From the NCBI GenBank assembly GCA_050084985.1, contig JBITNC010000001.1, positions 137,516,001-137,580,000 of the forward strand: a DNA stretch of 64,000 bases, in the 5' to 3' direction. A program made the translations under genes and the position numbers. The first letter of the stretch is position 1. The number at the start of each line of letters is the position of its first letter. Positions 21,721-33,030 of this stretch are shown piece after piece. The notes beneath the pieces are model-generated. The model was not told the DNA's origin and did not search any database. It saw only the letters and a program-made list of their open reading frames with translations. This stretch comes from Nageia nagi. Lineage: Eukaryota > Pinophyta.

Positions 21721-23100
21721 CTTCCAAGCTTCTCCTACTCAACTTTGAAACTTTTCATTTAGAAGATTAAAAATAAGTTAGGGTATTGGTCTACAAAAAA
21801 GCTTTCTCTTGCTGGGAGGTATCAAATTTATACGAAAATTTTGGTTTCCATTCATGTTTACTATTATTCATACTAGGTTCCTTCCAAGGCTTTCTATCAA
21901 AAGTTGGATAAGCTTCTTAGAGATTTTCTTTGGGCCTCTAATATGCAAAAGTGAGGCTTTCACAAAGTAGCATGGGATGTTTATTGCATTCCTCGATTAG
22001 TTGGAGGGATGGGTATTTCTATTTATAAAAAATAAGGGTTTGCTCTTTGTGCCAAATGGATCATTAGATATTTGGAGGGTATTGAGGCTTGGAAGATTCT
22101 CATTTGATATTGTATTTCTATAGGCCTCCTCTTTGGCAGAATGTCTTGGAAGGATCTAAACCTTCAAACACTTCTTGATACTATAGTCCCCATTAAGATC
22201 ATTGGTTCATTTATTGTTAAAAGTATTTGGAAGGTTTGGGAAGCTTTTAAGACTTGGATTCATTGGAATTGGAAGCAAAATTCATCATGAACCTCCCTCT
22301 CTTTCATGAATGTTTGGTGGTCTCCTATTCTTAAAATTGATGGTTTACCTTTGGCTAGTTTTTAATGGGCCAAAGTCCTTCATTTTTACAGAAAGGGAAT
22401 AAATTCTCTTAAGCATTTTTTTTAATTTTCAAATAAAGCATTGGTTTCCTTAGGATCAATTTTGTAGAAATTTTAATTTACGACAAGATGATAAAGCCAC
22501 TTTTGATGTTCTTATTGATAAAATCCCATTTTCTATTTGGAAGAAGTTGGATAGGCATTTTAAGAGGCATAGGTGGGATGATTAGTGTTGTACTAAGAAC
22601 ATTCATTTGCATAAATTCAAATCCAAGTTAGGATATCTTTGGTTTTTGCCTAATGTCCCCATGTTTGAGTGATTAAATAATAGATGGAATCTTGTTTCTA
22701 CCCAATTTAGATGAAGATTAAATTTTTCTATAATCTTGGCCTGTTATATTGATCCTAAGCAAAAAAAAAAGTTGCTTGGAGTTTGTTACATCAATGCTTA
22801 CCTATCAATCACAAGTTACAATATTTGGGGTGGTAAACCTATTTATGCTTTCTATAGGGAACCTCATGTCCTAAAGATTTAGCTACTTGGGATTGGATTT
22901 TATCCCTTTTTACTTTGTTCTTGGACACTTTATGCTCTTGGGTTCATGCGTTATTAAGGAATCCTTTACAACTTTTTGAACCTTTGGAGGAAGTTTGGCA
23001 TAATTTTTAGCTCAGTATTTTATATCACTTATGGAAAGTTGGGAATGATATTATTTTCACATGATAGGAAGCTTCTCCTTCCTTTTATTTGGTTGATAAA
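21721..23100 (+). pseudogene. L1 ORF2 C-terminal region with zf-RVT-like part
   Basis: After the RT, the plus strand continues with thumb/connection sequence (RLKIS- and AGRYQIYTKILVSI-like text at about 21,790-21,850). Near 22,765-22,800 a 'kWrLLH..LPI..kL' pattern appears, the usual lead-in to the zf-RVT domain. Its cysteines are mostly gone. The reading is spread over three frames. Confidence 0.6.
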
Positions 23101-23907
23101 TATACAATTTCTTACAAATGTTGGTTGCAGATAATTGTTCAAATGGAGAAAGTGAATGTGGAGGTTCAACATTTGTAGACTTACTTGATTATTGGGGGAA
23201 TGCACCTTACTCCATCAATTGGATCCCCTCGGATGGTGAATCTCATCATCATTCCAAGTACCATGGGCTCTCCTCTCAGACTAGACACTTTTCTAGTGGA
23301 CATAATTTTGGTGGACCTTCACAAAGCAATCACTAGTCCTAGCCTCCTTTAAATCCTAATTGAAGTCATATTATGGACCTTATTTCTCCTCACCTCCAAT
23401 GTGGCTGGGATACCTTCTCACCTCCTTCTAGCCCAATTGGTTGGGGTGATGCAAGCACACCCCTATAACTTGGAAGGATGTTGTTAATGCACATGCTACT
23501 GAGGAAGAGCAAAATCAAGATATTAATGCTCCAAATGATGGTTAGCAAGCACTAATCCTTAGCAACCAAGGTTCGAAGTATTTAGGAAATGTGGATAACT
23601 TTCATTTCCCTAACCTTCTTCCTAGTTTATTAAATGATTTTTTATGATGATGAATAGATATTGTGTATTTTTAGCACATTTTTTGGTTGTTAATAATTAT
23701 TTTGTACTGGTAATTTTTTTGTGAGCTTTTTGGTGTTATTGTTCTAGTCGCCTCATTTCCTAACTCAGGTTAGTTTAAAGGGGTTGTGTTTTCCTATTGT
23801 GTTTGATCATGGGGTGTGCTTAATTCTACTTGCCCCTTTTTTGTATGAAAGAGATTTTAATTTAATACAAGATATTTTTTCATTCAAAAAAAAATATAAC
23901 ATATTTC

Positions 23908-24500
23908 ATCATAACATTAGAGCTATTAGGGATTTTGTTAAAGCCTATGGTTTCCTATAGATGATTGATTATTATTTTAATAATTTATGAAGTTAGGATA
24001 GTAGAAAAAAATATTTTTGATGAAACTCTAGAAGAGGACAATGTGGCTTGTGGTCTAAATTTTAGCTCTTTTTCTACAGTCAAATTGAAAGGTGTTACTT
24101 AGTAAGATTCAAGGTAGATTACAAAAATTAGGAGATTTATAACAAATTTCATAATTATAATTATAGGTATGGAATGTATGTAAAAAGTTGATAAAAAACT
24201 AGTTTACATTTTTTTAATAATTTATTTTACCCACTAAATTCACATTTGAATACTTTGTACAGTTTTTTTATATTTTTTTTGCAAATTACTAAAGACCATA
24301 TAATTTGAAATGTGAAGAGTTTGAAGGTGATTTTTGTTTTTTTCTATGTATTTTCTGAAGATCTTTATAGTCTATCTTTTTAAAATTATTACAAAATATG
24401 AATAAAGTTCTAGAAAAAGCATTATACTTTAGTAAGTAAAAATTCTACAATAGAACAGGGATATTCAATTGATATACATAGTCAATTAGTTGTGGTATAT
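23908..24500. other. AT-rich DNA, no gene
   Basis: Flank of the L1 insertion, with no coding or terminal-repeat structure recognised. Confidence 0.5.
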
Positions 24501-24501
24501 T

Positions 24502-25000
24502 GTAGACACCTAAATTTGATTTTAATTTATTGAAATATCATATTTTGAGTATATAATTAAATTATTTGATTTATAGATTATATTATTATATTTAATGTAT
24601 ATATATTGGATAAAGTGCATTTCACTCCTTTCTATCTTTTGTGGTGATAGGTCCAAAGAATGCTAAGCAAGAAGCCTTAGCACACAATGTATATTTCATC
24701 TATAAAAGGAAGAGAGGATGTGGTTAAATTATATATAGATCTTGATAGAGAAACTAATACATTTTATGATCGATGATTCTCATCACCACCTATCAAGTTT
24801 GGAGTGAGTTTGAATTTTTACTACTTATTATTTTCCTTTATTCGTGATATTGTAGTTTAGGGTTGACATCTTAATATAAATATCTAATGAACAAATTTGA
24901 GTTTGGATCCATTATTAAGAGGATAAGGTGCATTGGTATATAAGATACTTGATTCAATGCCTCAACACCCTATGGTTATGAAGAAGGAAGGTCCAAAATT
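24502..25000 (+). repeat. Possible solo LTR (Gypsy-type)
   Basis: The segment starts 'tgtagacacctaaatttgatt', a text typical of several plant Gypsy LTR starts. It has a TATA box (ctataaaaggaag, about 24,703) roughly 200 bp in, followed by transcript-leader-like sequence. The 3' boundary is not fixed: 'cattggtatataag' near 24,932 faintly resembles a primer-binding site. No partner LTR was found, so this is tentative. Confidence 0.3.
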
Positions 25001-27184
25001 TAGGGGTAGGACATTGTGATTACACATTATTAAAATATAGGTTATGATCCATATGAAATAGGTGAATAATAGATTTGTAGTATCTTTCCATTAAAATTCG
25101 ATTAGGTCTAAATCATATATGCATTTGATTTTTTGAGTAGCATTATTGATAATTTGTCATTTATTTAATTATTTTATTTTATCAAAATAGATAGTATTTA
25201 TTGAGTAAAATCAATATCTAAATATATAGATATTGTTGAGCATGACATATTTTATACCACACTTCTTTTTTTTCTAGTTTTGCCAAAAACCCTAGGGATT
25301 TTAGAAAAATAAAAATGCTTTGTAGCAATACTAAAATGTAGATCAACAAAATTTTGCAAGGAACAAATAAAGTAGATATGCAAAAGAAAATAAGGTACTT
25401 TCAAAGATTTTATAAATATTTTATTTTACTTCAAACTACAATATAGAGGTAAAGGTGACTCTTGATCATTTGCATTATGTACGTGTGTGCATGCATATAT
25501 ATACTTTTAACTTTAAGGATAATTCTAAAATGATAATTTAGAATAACTTGATTCATTTACCTCCATAAAAAATTTAAGAAGGAAATGGTAAACTTCTATA
25601 ATGTTTCATACCTAATTTGTATTATGGTTACCATAGAGTGAAAAGAAGTTATAGAAATGGATGTAATAATTGCAACAATTTATTAAAGAAATTGTATATG
25701 ATAAACTTTATAAGTTTAATAAGGTGCTTGAAGTTCACTATATTGAAATTCTAGGTTTATTTGATTGATTCTATGGTCTAAGCATTGTAAATAATGATAT
25801 TTGTGTCATAACTAAATAAAAGGATAAGGATACACACACAAACACACACACGCTTACAAATAATTTTCTATTTATTATAAAATGATATTTAGTATCTCTA
25901 CATAAGATATTATTTTTATTATGCAAATATCAAGTCTAATGTGCTAATAAAATGGTAATCAATACTAAATATTATTAATCATGATTATATCTAAAAATAT
26001 CTTGAGATTGTTATTATTATCTTATTATTATGAAATTGTTGACTATCATTCTTTTCTATATCTTAACAGGTATAAAAGAAGGAACATCATATGAAATTCC
26101 TTATCAAATCTCATCCAATATGTTGATTGAGAAATATTTAAAATTTCTAACAATGTATCTTCCTACTACATATCTAATATAGATCTATTACTCTCTTGAT
26201 CTCTCTATGATTTTCTATTCTATGCATATTATCAAATTGATGAAATATAGAATCATTGATGAGTTTGACTATTGCAAGAATAATGATAATTTTTTCTAAG
26301 ATCAAAGGAGTTACATGTTTGAGTGATGATAAGCATAGATATGGGTTATTGAATACTATATTTATTTTATCATGTATCTGATCCAATCAACATTTATTCA
26401 AGGTTACATCTATAAAGGATTGCTTATATTCAAGTGCACTTATTCTTGGTTATATTCATCGGAACTTGAATGTTATTACACCTTATAGGAGAAATTTAGT
26501 TATATTTTATTATTAATCATAATAATTATTCGTTATAAACATTACTTTTTGGTGAAACCATATTTTTATTAAGAAAACCTTAGGTTTATTTTGAATTACA
26601 TCTTTTATTAATCTATATCTAGCATAATGAATATATTCAATTTAGTATTCTTAGATCTAGAGGAAATTAGATATATATTAGGTGAATAAAGAGATGTTAT
26701 ATTGGCATGTTCTACATTTATTTTGAAAAGAAATATTACAATTGGAAGAAGAATCAAATATAAATATATCTAGATCCATAGTTAAATTTGATTTAGTTAG
26801 AAGAAATATGGGAATTAATGATATTTTCTAGTATTAATAAGTTAAAGATATGAAAAAATAGGATGATTATGATCATGAGGATGCTAGAATAGGATCAAAT
26901 GAGAAAATATATGAATTTAATGAATAAGATCAACCAAATGAATAGTGACTAAGATAACTTAGATGAATTAGATCAAGAAAGTGACAATGATGTAAATCAG
27001 GAAAATGATAATAATGCTTCAAATGATAAATATATAATTCTTTAAGAGCATGGTCTAGAATTATATTTTATACCTCCTAATGCAATTATAATAAGAAATT
27101 TGATGTTAACAAATAAGGAAAAAAAGTTAGAAATTTTTATCTAAGAACTAATAATTCAATAAACCTTACTTCATAGGTTTCAAC
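25001..27184. other. AT-rich DNA with an acidic coding-like trace
   Basis: Mostly AT-rich. An ac-repeat lies at 25,832-25,852. Plus-strand text at about 26,930-27,130 reads as an acidic stretch (DELDQESDND, NQENDNNASNDK) broken by stops. It might be a linker from an old element, but no domain supports a name. Confidence 0.35.
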
Positions 27185-27756
27185 TAAGAGGAATAAGCCT
27201 AAATAACTAAATTCCTTTTCTACCAAGATCACATGAAAGCTCTCTCAAATATCATCACAATAGTATAAAAAAGATATCCAATCTCACAAAGTTGGAACCA
27301 ATATAAGTGGTTCCTCGAACCATGAGAGTACATCCACTAATCTAAGATCTTATTCTCAAAGAGTACTATCTTACAACAACCCACTTTCTCACTTCTCTTA
27401 CAACCTAGAAAAGAGCATAACTTTGCTACAAACTTGAGTGAGTAGTCTTAATGAGAGGTCCCTCTATTTATAGACCAAAATCCTCGTTTGGATCATTCTT
27501 TTAACCATTATACAATTTCATGACATGCATCACCCTTTTACCTAAAGGGCATGCTCATGAGATGGAGTGTAGGACAAGTTACATTATCATATTCACAAAT
27601 ACTTAAAATTTATCTAGGGATACTTTTAAGTATTAGTGAATTTATATTATCATATTCACTAAATACTTAAATTATCTAGGGATACCTTTAAGTATTAAGT
27701 GAATTACATGAAGAGACCTTACAATAATGAATTATACATTCCAACACTCCCACTTA
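27185..27756 (-). repeat. E1 3' LTR
   Basis: Aligns with both E4 LTRs from the 'accaagatcacatgaaagctc' region through 'cattccaaca' at the end. The start is estimated, because the first bases are mutated. A TATAAATA box on the minus strand sits at 27,475-27,482, matching the boxes in the E3 and E4 LTRs. The segment at 27,580-27,705 is a local duplication of about 65 bp that contains the complementary pair aatactta/taagtatt. The following ctcccacttaa is the polypurine tract on the element strand. Confidence 0.75.
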
Positions 27757-28469
27757 ATGCAATATTAGGGTAGAGCGAAGAGGAGAGAAGAAGAGAGAGT
27801 TCTCCTTCATAGATATACAATCAAAGATGAGAACATTTACATATTTGATAAATAAGCAAGATCTTAGATTGAGTCTCATTACTTTACCATTTGATAAATG
27901 ATTTATAATACAATCATTAATCACAACTTATTTCACTATACAAAGTAGTCATTCAACAACAAGTTGACATGATGAGCCTACCCACTTGAAGTAGGTAACA
28001 TGCACTCTTAAGAAGAAACTTGCAAGCCACAAGTAGCTCATAAATAAGATAAGTCAGATGCATCATATAAAAATTCATATTAACATAAGATAAATGTATC
28101 AAGTAATGTCAATACTAAATTGATCAATGATGCACTATAAGTCATGATGCCAAGCCAATAGTCATAGTCACTTGTTATATAAAAATATATGTTGATCAAC
28201 ATAAAAAAATAGAGCATAAGCACATAGGAATTCCTCACACATGGATAACTAAATAGTGTCAAAAAGCACATATTGGTTCCTCACATATGGATAATTGAAA
28301 TAGTGCTAGCAAAAGCCATCATATGCTAAAAAATGTATAAATTGTTCCTCACATGGAGTGAACTAGCCATGAAGGCATAGATAAAAAGATAAACACTATA
28401 CAACCAAAAAATCCTCCCAAGAATGAAGTTGTCATCATAGACATGAATTGAATAAGAATTCAATCTTAA

Positions 28470-28724
28470 CTTACCCTTGAGGGTAACTTCACCAACCTAA
28501 TAGATTCCTTAAGTTTGCAAAATTGAGCTTTAGGAAGGGGCTTGGTGAACAAATCATCAAAGTTTAGGATTGATGGATAATACTGTAATTATAAGATACC
28601 ATCCAAAACTTTCTCTTTGATGAAATATGCTTGGATTTTAACATATTTCATTTTATACTAGAAAAAAGGTTCTTTAACAAAGCAATAAATGAATTATTAT
28701 ATGAATAAATCTAATATGGGTGAG
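28470..28724 (-). pseudogene. E1 RNase H, C-terminal fragment
   Basis: Collinear with the E4 RNase H tail at 55,860-56,130, including the region around the conserved 'H.R.KH....HFIRD' block. E2 inserted within these codons, and the other half of the domain resumes at 35,047. Substitutions and stops are frequent. Confidence 0.65.
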
Positions 28725-28729
28725 CTTGC

Positions 28730-29684
28730 TGTTAACACAAAAATGAATTTATGTTTTAAAATCAATAAATTAATGAAATATGCTTGGCCTAAATGTATGT
28801 TTTGAAAGTATTAAAGTGATAATATCAATGTTTGTCTTGAATATGAATTTTGTAATGATTATCTTGACTATTGCATAGATTATCTTGAATATTGCATGAA
28901 TTATCTTGTTATTGGTGTGTTTATCTTGAATATTGTGAATTAGCCTTATTTATGTAGATGCATGCCGACCCATGGGTTGTATTATCTATTATCTATATAA
29001 ATAAGGGATCTAATAGTAAGTCCACATAACAAGGATACACACAATCCTGCGTATGGTCTTGTAGTGGCAACCCCTTAAGGTATCTCTTGGTACCACCTAC
29101 AAGGCTGTGGTTTGTGTACTTCCTTTCGCGAGCTATCCTGACATCTACGATCTATTCTGATATCACATTGCTATCTGAGACATCCATATTGAAGTTTTGG
29201 ACTCAATTGAGAGGTCAAAAATCATCAAAAGAAGGCCATCGATGCTCCTTTATGAACCAAGAACACCGCCGATGCTCTATTATCTCTGAAACGGACCGCC
29301 CGCGGTCCTCTTTTTGCATCTTCATAGGTCACTACATTTTTCAGGGGCAGTTCATCATCAGTACATCGCCAACATCTTCATCTTTCGTTGTTAGGTACAT
29401 TCCGTGAGGTAAGTATACAAATCACAGTCTTGTTTGGTACATTTACATTTAAATTTCTGAATCGGTTATCTTGTTCATTGTTATTGAGAATAAATTGCTA
29501 TCCTTAGCTCAAATACAAATATATTGGGTTTGTAGATATTTCCCTATTTATTTATTTGCATGCTCAATTTTATTTGTAAACATTTATGAGAATAAATTGC
29601 TATCCATAGCTCAAATACAGATATATTGGGTTTGTAGATATTTACCTATTTATTTATTTGCATACTCAATTTTATTTGTAAACA
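28730..29684 (+). repeat. E2 5' LTR
   Basis: Matches 34,106-35,041 with few substitutions and one length difference of about 20 bp: an extra 'attatcttga' repeat near 28,860. It contains TATATAAATA at 28,994-29,003, a perfect 7-bp stem (GGACCGC...GCGGTCC) at 29,293-29,308, and a 102-bp tandem duplication at its 3' end (units from 29,485 and 29,587). An open frame of 106 residues at 29,087-29,407 is not kept in the other LTR. Confidence 0.95.
28994..29003 (+). promoter_or_regulatory. E2 LTR TATA box
   Basis: TATATAAATA, conserved at the same place in the other LTR (34,351-34,360). It would direct the genomic transcript of the element. Confidence 0.65.
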
Positions 29685-29686
29685 TT

Positions 29687-29704
29687 TGGTGAACCCGACG
29701 TGAA
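29687..29704 (+). other. E2 primer-binding-like site
   Basis: TGGTGAACCCGACGTGAA starts two bases after the LTR end, where minus-strand DNA synthesis would be primed. It begins with TGG, as complements of tRNA 3' ends do. The matching tRNA was not identified from sequence alone. Confidence 0.6.
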
Positions 29705-29706
29705 AC

Positions 29707-30807
29707 ATGCTTTCTAATTCAACAATGGGTAGAGATATAAATGAATTATCAGATTATCCTTTGTTAGTTCAATCATTTCCTGAACAAAATAAGAGAAAAA
29801 GAAAAACATGGAAAGGAATAGAGCCAACTAGGAAAAGTGCTAGACTAAATAAAGAGAGTGCTCCTTGGATTATCAAAGATAAACTTCCAGATGAGGAATC
29901 CTATCATGGTGATTTTGAAGATAATGATAGCTTGGATAGTGGAACCCTTGGAGGAGGAATCTTAGAAAATCTAGTTCCATCTTTGGAAAACAAATCACAA
30001 TTGGTCCTTTATCGCTGGGTAAAATCTAACAATTCAAACCTCACTGAAAATAAACTAAGGTTGATACAAAAATTCATAGAGCATTTTGGGGCATTCTACA
30101 AGTTCTCTGAAGATCCTACCATAGCTTATGCATTGCATAAAATCTATGAATGTTTAACCGTGAATGGCCTCAGATTTTCCTTTAGAACATTTCTTGGTGA
30201 ACCAATCTTTTTTTCAAGCATCATAATCGATCATAATAGGACCACTCACGATCTAAATCCTGTAGAAATGGACCGCCCACCGCCCATTTCTATCATGGAA
30301 AGTCATATCAACTTTTGTATGCTCCATCATGATCAAAACTCTTTTGCCCTTAAGATAGTTAAACAAAATGTTTGTGAACCCTCTTCGTCATCTTTGGCAT
30401 TCGCATATCATAAACCAATAATATTAGAAGAAGATGATGATGAAATAATTGAGTTTGATGATGAGTCTGATAGTGAGTCAGAAATAGAACTTGAAACAGA
30501 CCCCATTGCACAAAAACTTCTTAATGCTTACCCTTTCTGGTCGGATAAAGAAAAGAAAATCAAAGAGATAAAGGTAAAGAGAATAACAAATACAAAATCT
30601 TACCAGAAAGCTCAATTGAGTGTAAGACAGGTCATCATGGGAGAACTAGAAAATCAACTGATTCATGAATGGAGAGAACAAATAGGAAGATTTACTCCTG
30701 GAATACTTGATTATGAAAGTGAAGAAGAACCTAAAAATCTTGATTTCATAAATAAGCAACCTGAAGATAATCCAAACTCATCAATTGAAAAAGAAAAATT
30801 AGATTAA
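29707..30807 (+). CDS. E2 ORF1, unbroken 366-residue protein of unknown function
   Basis: It starts at an ATG only a few bases after the primer-binding site and runs 366 codons without interruption. The N-terminus is basic (KRKRKTWK, residues about 28-35, a plausible nuclear-localisation signal). The centre (about 95-190) is more hydrophobic and may be globular. An acidic run, EEDDDEIIEFDDES, lies at about 237-250. The C-terminus is charged and probably helical. No zinc knuckle, protease or polymerase motif is present. Its place upstream of gag matches the ORF1 of Ogre/Tat elements, whose function is unknown. That it stays open while the adjacent gag is shifted is noteworthy, but chance cannot be excluded. 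Confidence 0.75.
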   Translation: MLSNSTMGRDINELSDYPLLVQSFPEQNKRKRKTWKGIEPTRKSARLNKESAPWIIKDKLPDEESYHGDFEDNDSLDSGTLGGGILENLVPSLENKSQLVLYRWVKSNNSNLTENKLRLIQKFIEHFGAFYKFSEDPTIAYALHKIYECLTVNGLRFSFRTFLGEPIFFSSIIIDHNRTTHDLNPVEMDRPPPISIMESHINFCMLHHDQNSFALKIVKQNVCEPSSSSLAFAYHKPIILEEDDDEIIEFDDESDSESEIELETDPIAQKLLNAYPFWSDKEKKIKEIKVKRITNTKSYQKAQLSVRQVIMGELENQLIHEWREQIGRFTPGILDYESEEEPKNLDFINKQPEDNPNSSIEKEKLD

Positions 30808-30828
30808 ATGAGAGCTTAATTAGCAAAC

Positions 30829-31811
30829 ATGGCTGAACAATTGAAAAGGCTAATACATTTAAATGAAGCAAAAGGGAATGAACAACTAGAAGAAAGTCAC
30901 CCCCTTTGTTCAAGATTAAGAAGTAAAATTTGGGAAGGGAAAGACATAGATTTTAACAAATATAATGGTATGAGTGATCCGAGAATGCATATTTAATCTT
31001 TGAAGAAGCAGCTTATAGACATCAACATGATTCTGATATGTTAGCTAGACTTTTTCCACTTAGCTTAGGAAGAGAAGCATCTGACTGGTTCTATGGACTC
31101 GAAAATCAAAGCATCAAAAGTTATGAGCAACTAAAATGTGAATTCATAGATCAATATCAATATAACATAAAGAGAAAACCACTCATTATAGATCTTGCCA
31201 AAATGAAACAAAAAGAAAATCAACCATTTAGCAAGTTTGTAGCCAAATGGAAGAAAATTGCAAAATTCATAAACTTGAATGAGAAAGAACTAAAACACAT
31301 GCTGATAAAATCCATTAGAGATGAGATGATGCTTGAATTCTTTAACTATCTAGACCAACCCCTCTTTGAAATGATCGATTCCATGATTTGAAAAGAGCAA
31401 CACATGATGAAAATTGGTTTGTGGAAACTTAGAAAAGAAGAATGGGAAACTTCAACAATTAACATAATCACACAAGAAAAACACAAACACAAATCAAGCA
31501 AATCTCATACTCCCTGGGTATACACTAAAATCACAGAAGATCATAATGAGTTGTTACAATCATTGGTGAAGAAGGGTCTAATTCAATTGCCACCTATAAA
31601 CCAACAAGCCACTAAAACTACAGGAGGATTTTGCCAATACCATAGAGTTCATGGCCACAAAACATGTGAATGTAAAAAATTCAAAGATATCATCCAAGAT
31701 CTGGTAGATAGAAAAGCAATCTCATTTGAAAAACCTGACATAAAAGGGAAAGCTCTTGTGCATGCAGATAATAGAAACTTGGGAATACAAAGACCCCATG
31801 CCCAAACATAA
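30829..31811 (+). pseudogene. E2 gag (retrotransposon gag domain plus knuckle), frameshifted
   Basis: ATG 30,829 opens a frame that stops at 30,994-30,996. The gag domain resumes one base out of phase with ARLFPLSLGREASDWFYGL (31,041 on), the typical 'F..sL.g.A..Wf..L' block. LAKMKQKENQPFSKFVAKWK (the 'l..~kQ...Es...fv.rW' block) follows. A TGA at 31,389 interrupts it. The frame at 31,404-31,811 then carries CQYHRVHGHKTCECKKF, a knuckle of the form C-x2-H-x4-H-x4-C typical of Tat-lineage gag/protease junctions. Nothing of the protease follows it. With only two breaks, this gag is rather young. Confidence 0.85.
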
Positions 31812-32169
31812 TACAGGAGTAATGTATGCACAGGAAAATACAACAAAAAGCCCTACTATCACTGGGGCTCCATGGTGTAAAAATCAACATGAAGCTAGCA
31901 CTAGTGGGGGTGAGTTGCCCTTCGGAAATATCATTTGGTGAGCACCCATGATCATACTAATACTAAGAAAACTAACATTAGGGTAGACATGCTAACCAAA
32001 ATTATGGTAGAGGAAACAAGGATCCATTTTTATGTAAAAAGAGGAGTGCCAGCGCTCCATAGCTATCAGTGAAAACCACCTGCGGTCCTCTTTCGTGATC
32101 TATTTTTGTTGGAACAAAGGTCACTGGATCCCCCTCAGTATGGAGTTCTTGCTCCTGGGTCACTATTTT

Positions 32170-32425
32170 GCATATCTCTGGGGGTAGATATCAGTTCTTA
32201 AATCATTCTATAGGCCTCTTGGCATGGTGCTCAGTTTTATCTCATATATAGTGATCAGTGATCAGTTTTATCATATATATCAGGCCTCTTGGCATAGTGC
32301 TCAGTTTTATCTCATATACGGTGATCAATTTTATCTTATATATATCAGGCCTCTTGGTGTAGTGATCAGTATTATCTTATGTATATCAGGCTTCTTGGCA
32401 TGAAGATCAGCTTTTATCAGCTTAT
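32170..32425. repeat. E2 internal array 1 (about 60-80-bp units)
   Basis: Repeats of 'caggcctcttggcat(g/a)gtgctcagttttatc', with a variable 'tcatatatagtgatcag' part, start near 32,211, 32,281, 32,347 and 32,386. Units shorten to the right and grade into the next array through the shared 'cttatca' text. Confidence 0.8.
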
Positions 32426-33030
32426 CATGCCTATGGGTGGAGTTCCAGCTCCCATTATCAGCTTATCATGTCTCTTGGTGGAGTTCCAGCTCCCTTATTA
32501 GCTTATCATGCCTATGGGTGGAGTTCCAGCTCCCATTATCAGCTTATCATGTCTCTTGGTGGAGTCCCAGCTCCTGTTATCAGCTTTATCATGCCTATGG
32601 GTGGAGTTCCAGCTCCCATTATCAGCTTATCGTTCCTATGGGTGGAGTTCTAGCTCCCATTATCAGCTTATCATGTCTCTTGGTGGAATCCCAGCTCCTG
32701 TTATCAGCTTATCATGCCTATGGGTGGAGTTCTAGCTCCCATTATCAGCTTATCATGTCTCTTAGTGGAGTCCCAGCTCCCGTTATCAGCTTATCATGCC
32801 TATGGGTGGAGTTCCAACTCCCATTATCAGCTTATCATGCCTATGGGTGGAGTTCTAGCTTCCCTTATCAGTTTATCATGTCTATGGGTGGAGTTCCAGC
32901 TCCCATTATCAGCTTATCATGTCTATGGGTGGAGTTCCAGCTCCCATTATCAGCTTATCATGTCTCTTGGTGGAGTTCCAGCTCCCGTTGCTAGATTATC
33001 ATGCCTCTTGGTGGAGTTTCAGCTCCATCA
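32425..33030. repeat. E2 internal array 2 (41-bp units, about 14 copies)
   Basis: The unit is 'agcttatcatgcctatggg' followed by 'tggagttccagctcccattatc', total 41 bp. Two subtypes alternate (cctatgggtgg and tctcttggtgg). Since no frame of the unit has a stop and 41 is not a multiple of three, all three plus frames stay open. The long frames across it (for example 32,437-32,994) are therefore a product of the repeat and not evidence for a protein. Confidence 0.95.

Larger units (their letters stand above)
17945..23892 (+). mobile_element. Full-length L1-type LINE, inactivated
   Basis: The element ends in an A-tract at 23,886-23,894 and starts just after 17,944. The flanks carry a candidate target-site duplication: 17,930-17,944 and 23,893-23,907 share 14 of 15 bases (aatataa(a/c)atatttc). 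That gives a length of about 5.9 kb, normal for a complete plant L1. Order on the plus strand: ORF1 with a DUF4283-like region, ORF2 endonuclease, RT, and a zf-RVT-like C-terminal domain. All parts carry stops and shifts. The long 3' tail ends in a T-rich stretch and poly(A). Confidence 0.85.

Noticed and set aside
25832-25852. Direct ac repeats, considered as a CRISPR-like or satellite array
   Set aside because: Plain microsatellite with no spacer structure.
29087-29407. 106-residue open frame in the E2 5' LTR
   Set aside because: The other LTR copy has stops in the same frame (only 61 residues open), and the region is untranslated leader by position.
30419-30501. Acidic stretch in E2 ORF1, considered as an activation domain or histone chaperone-like tail
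   Set aside because: Acidic composition alone does not support a function, so it is only described.
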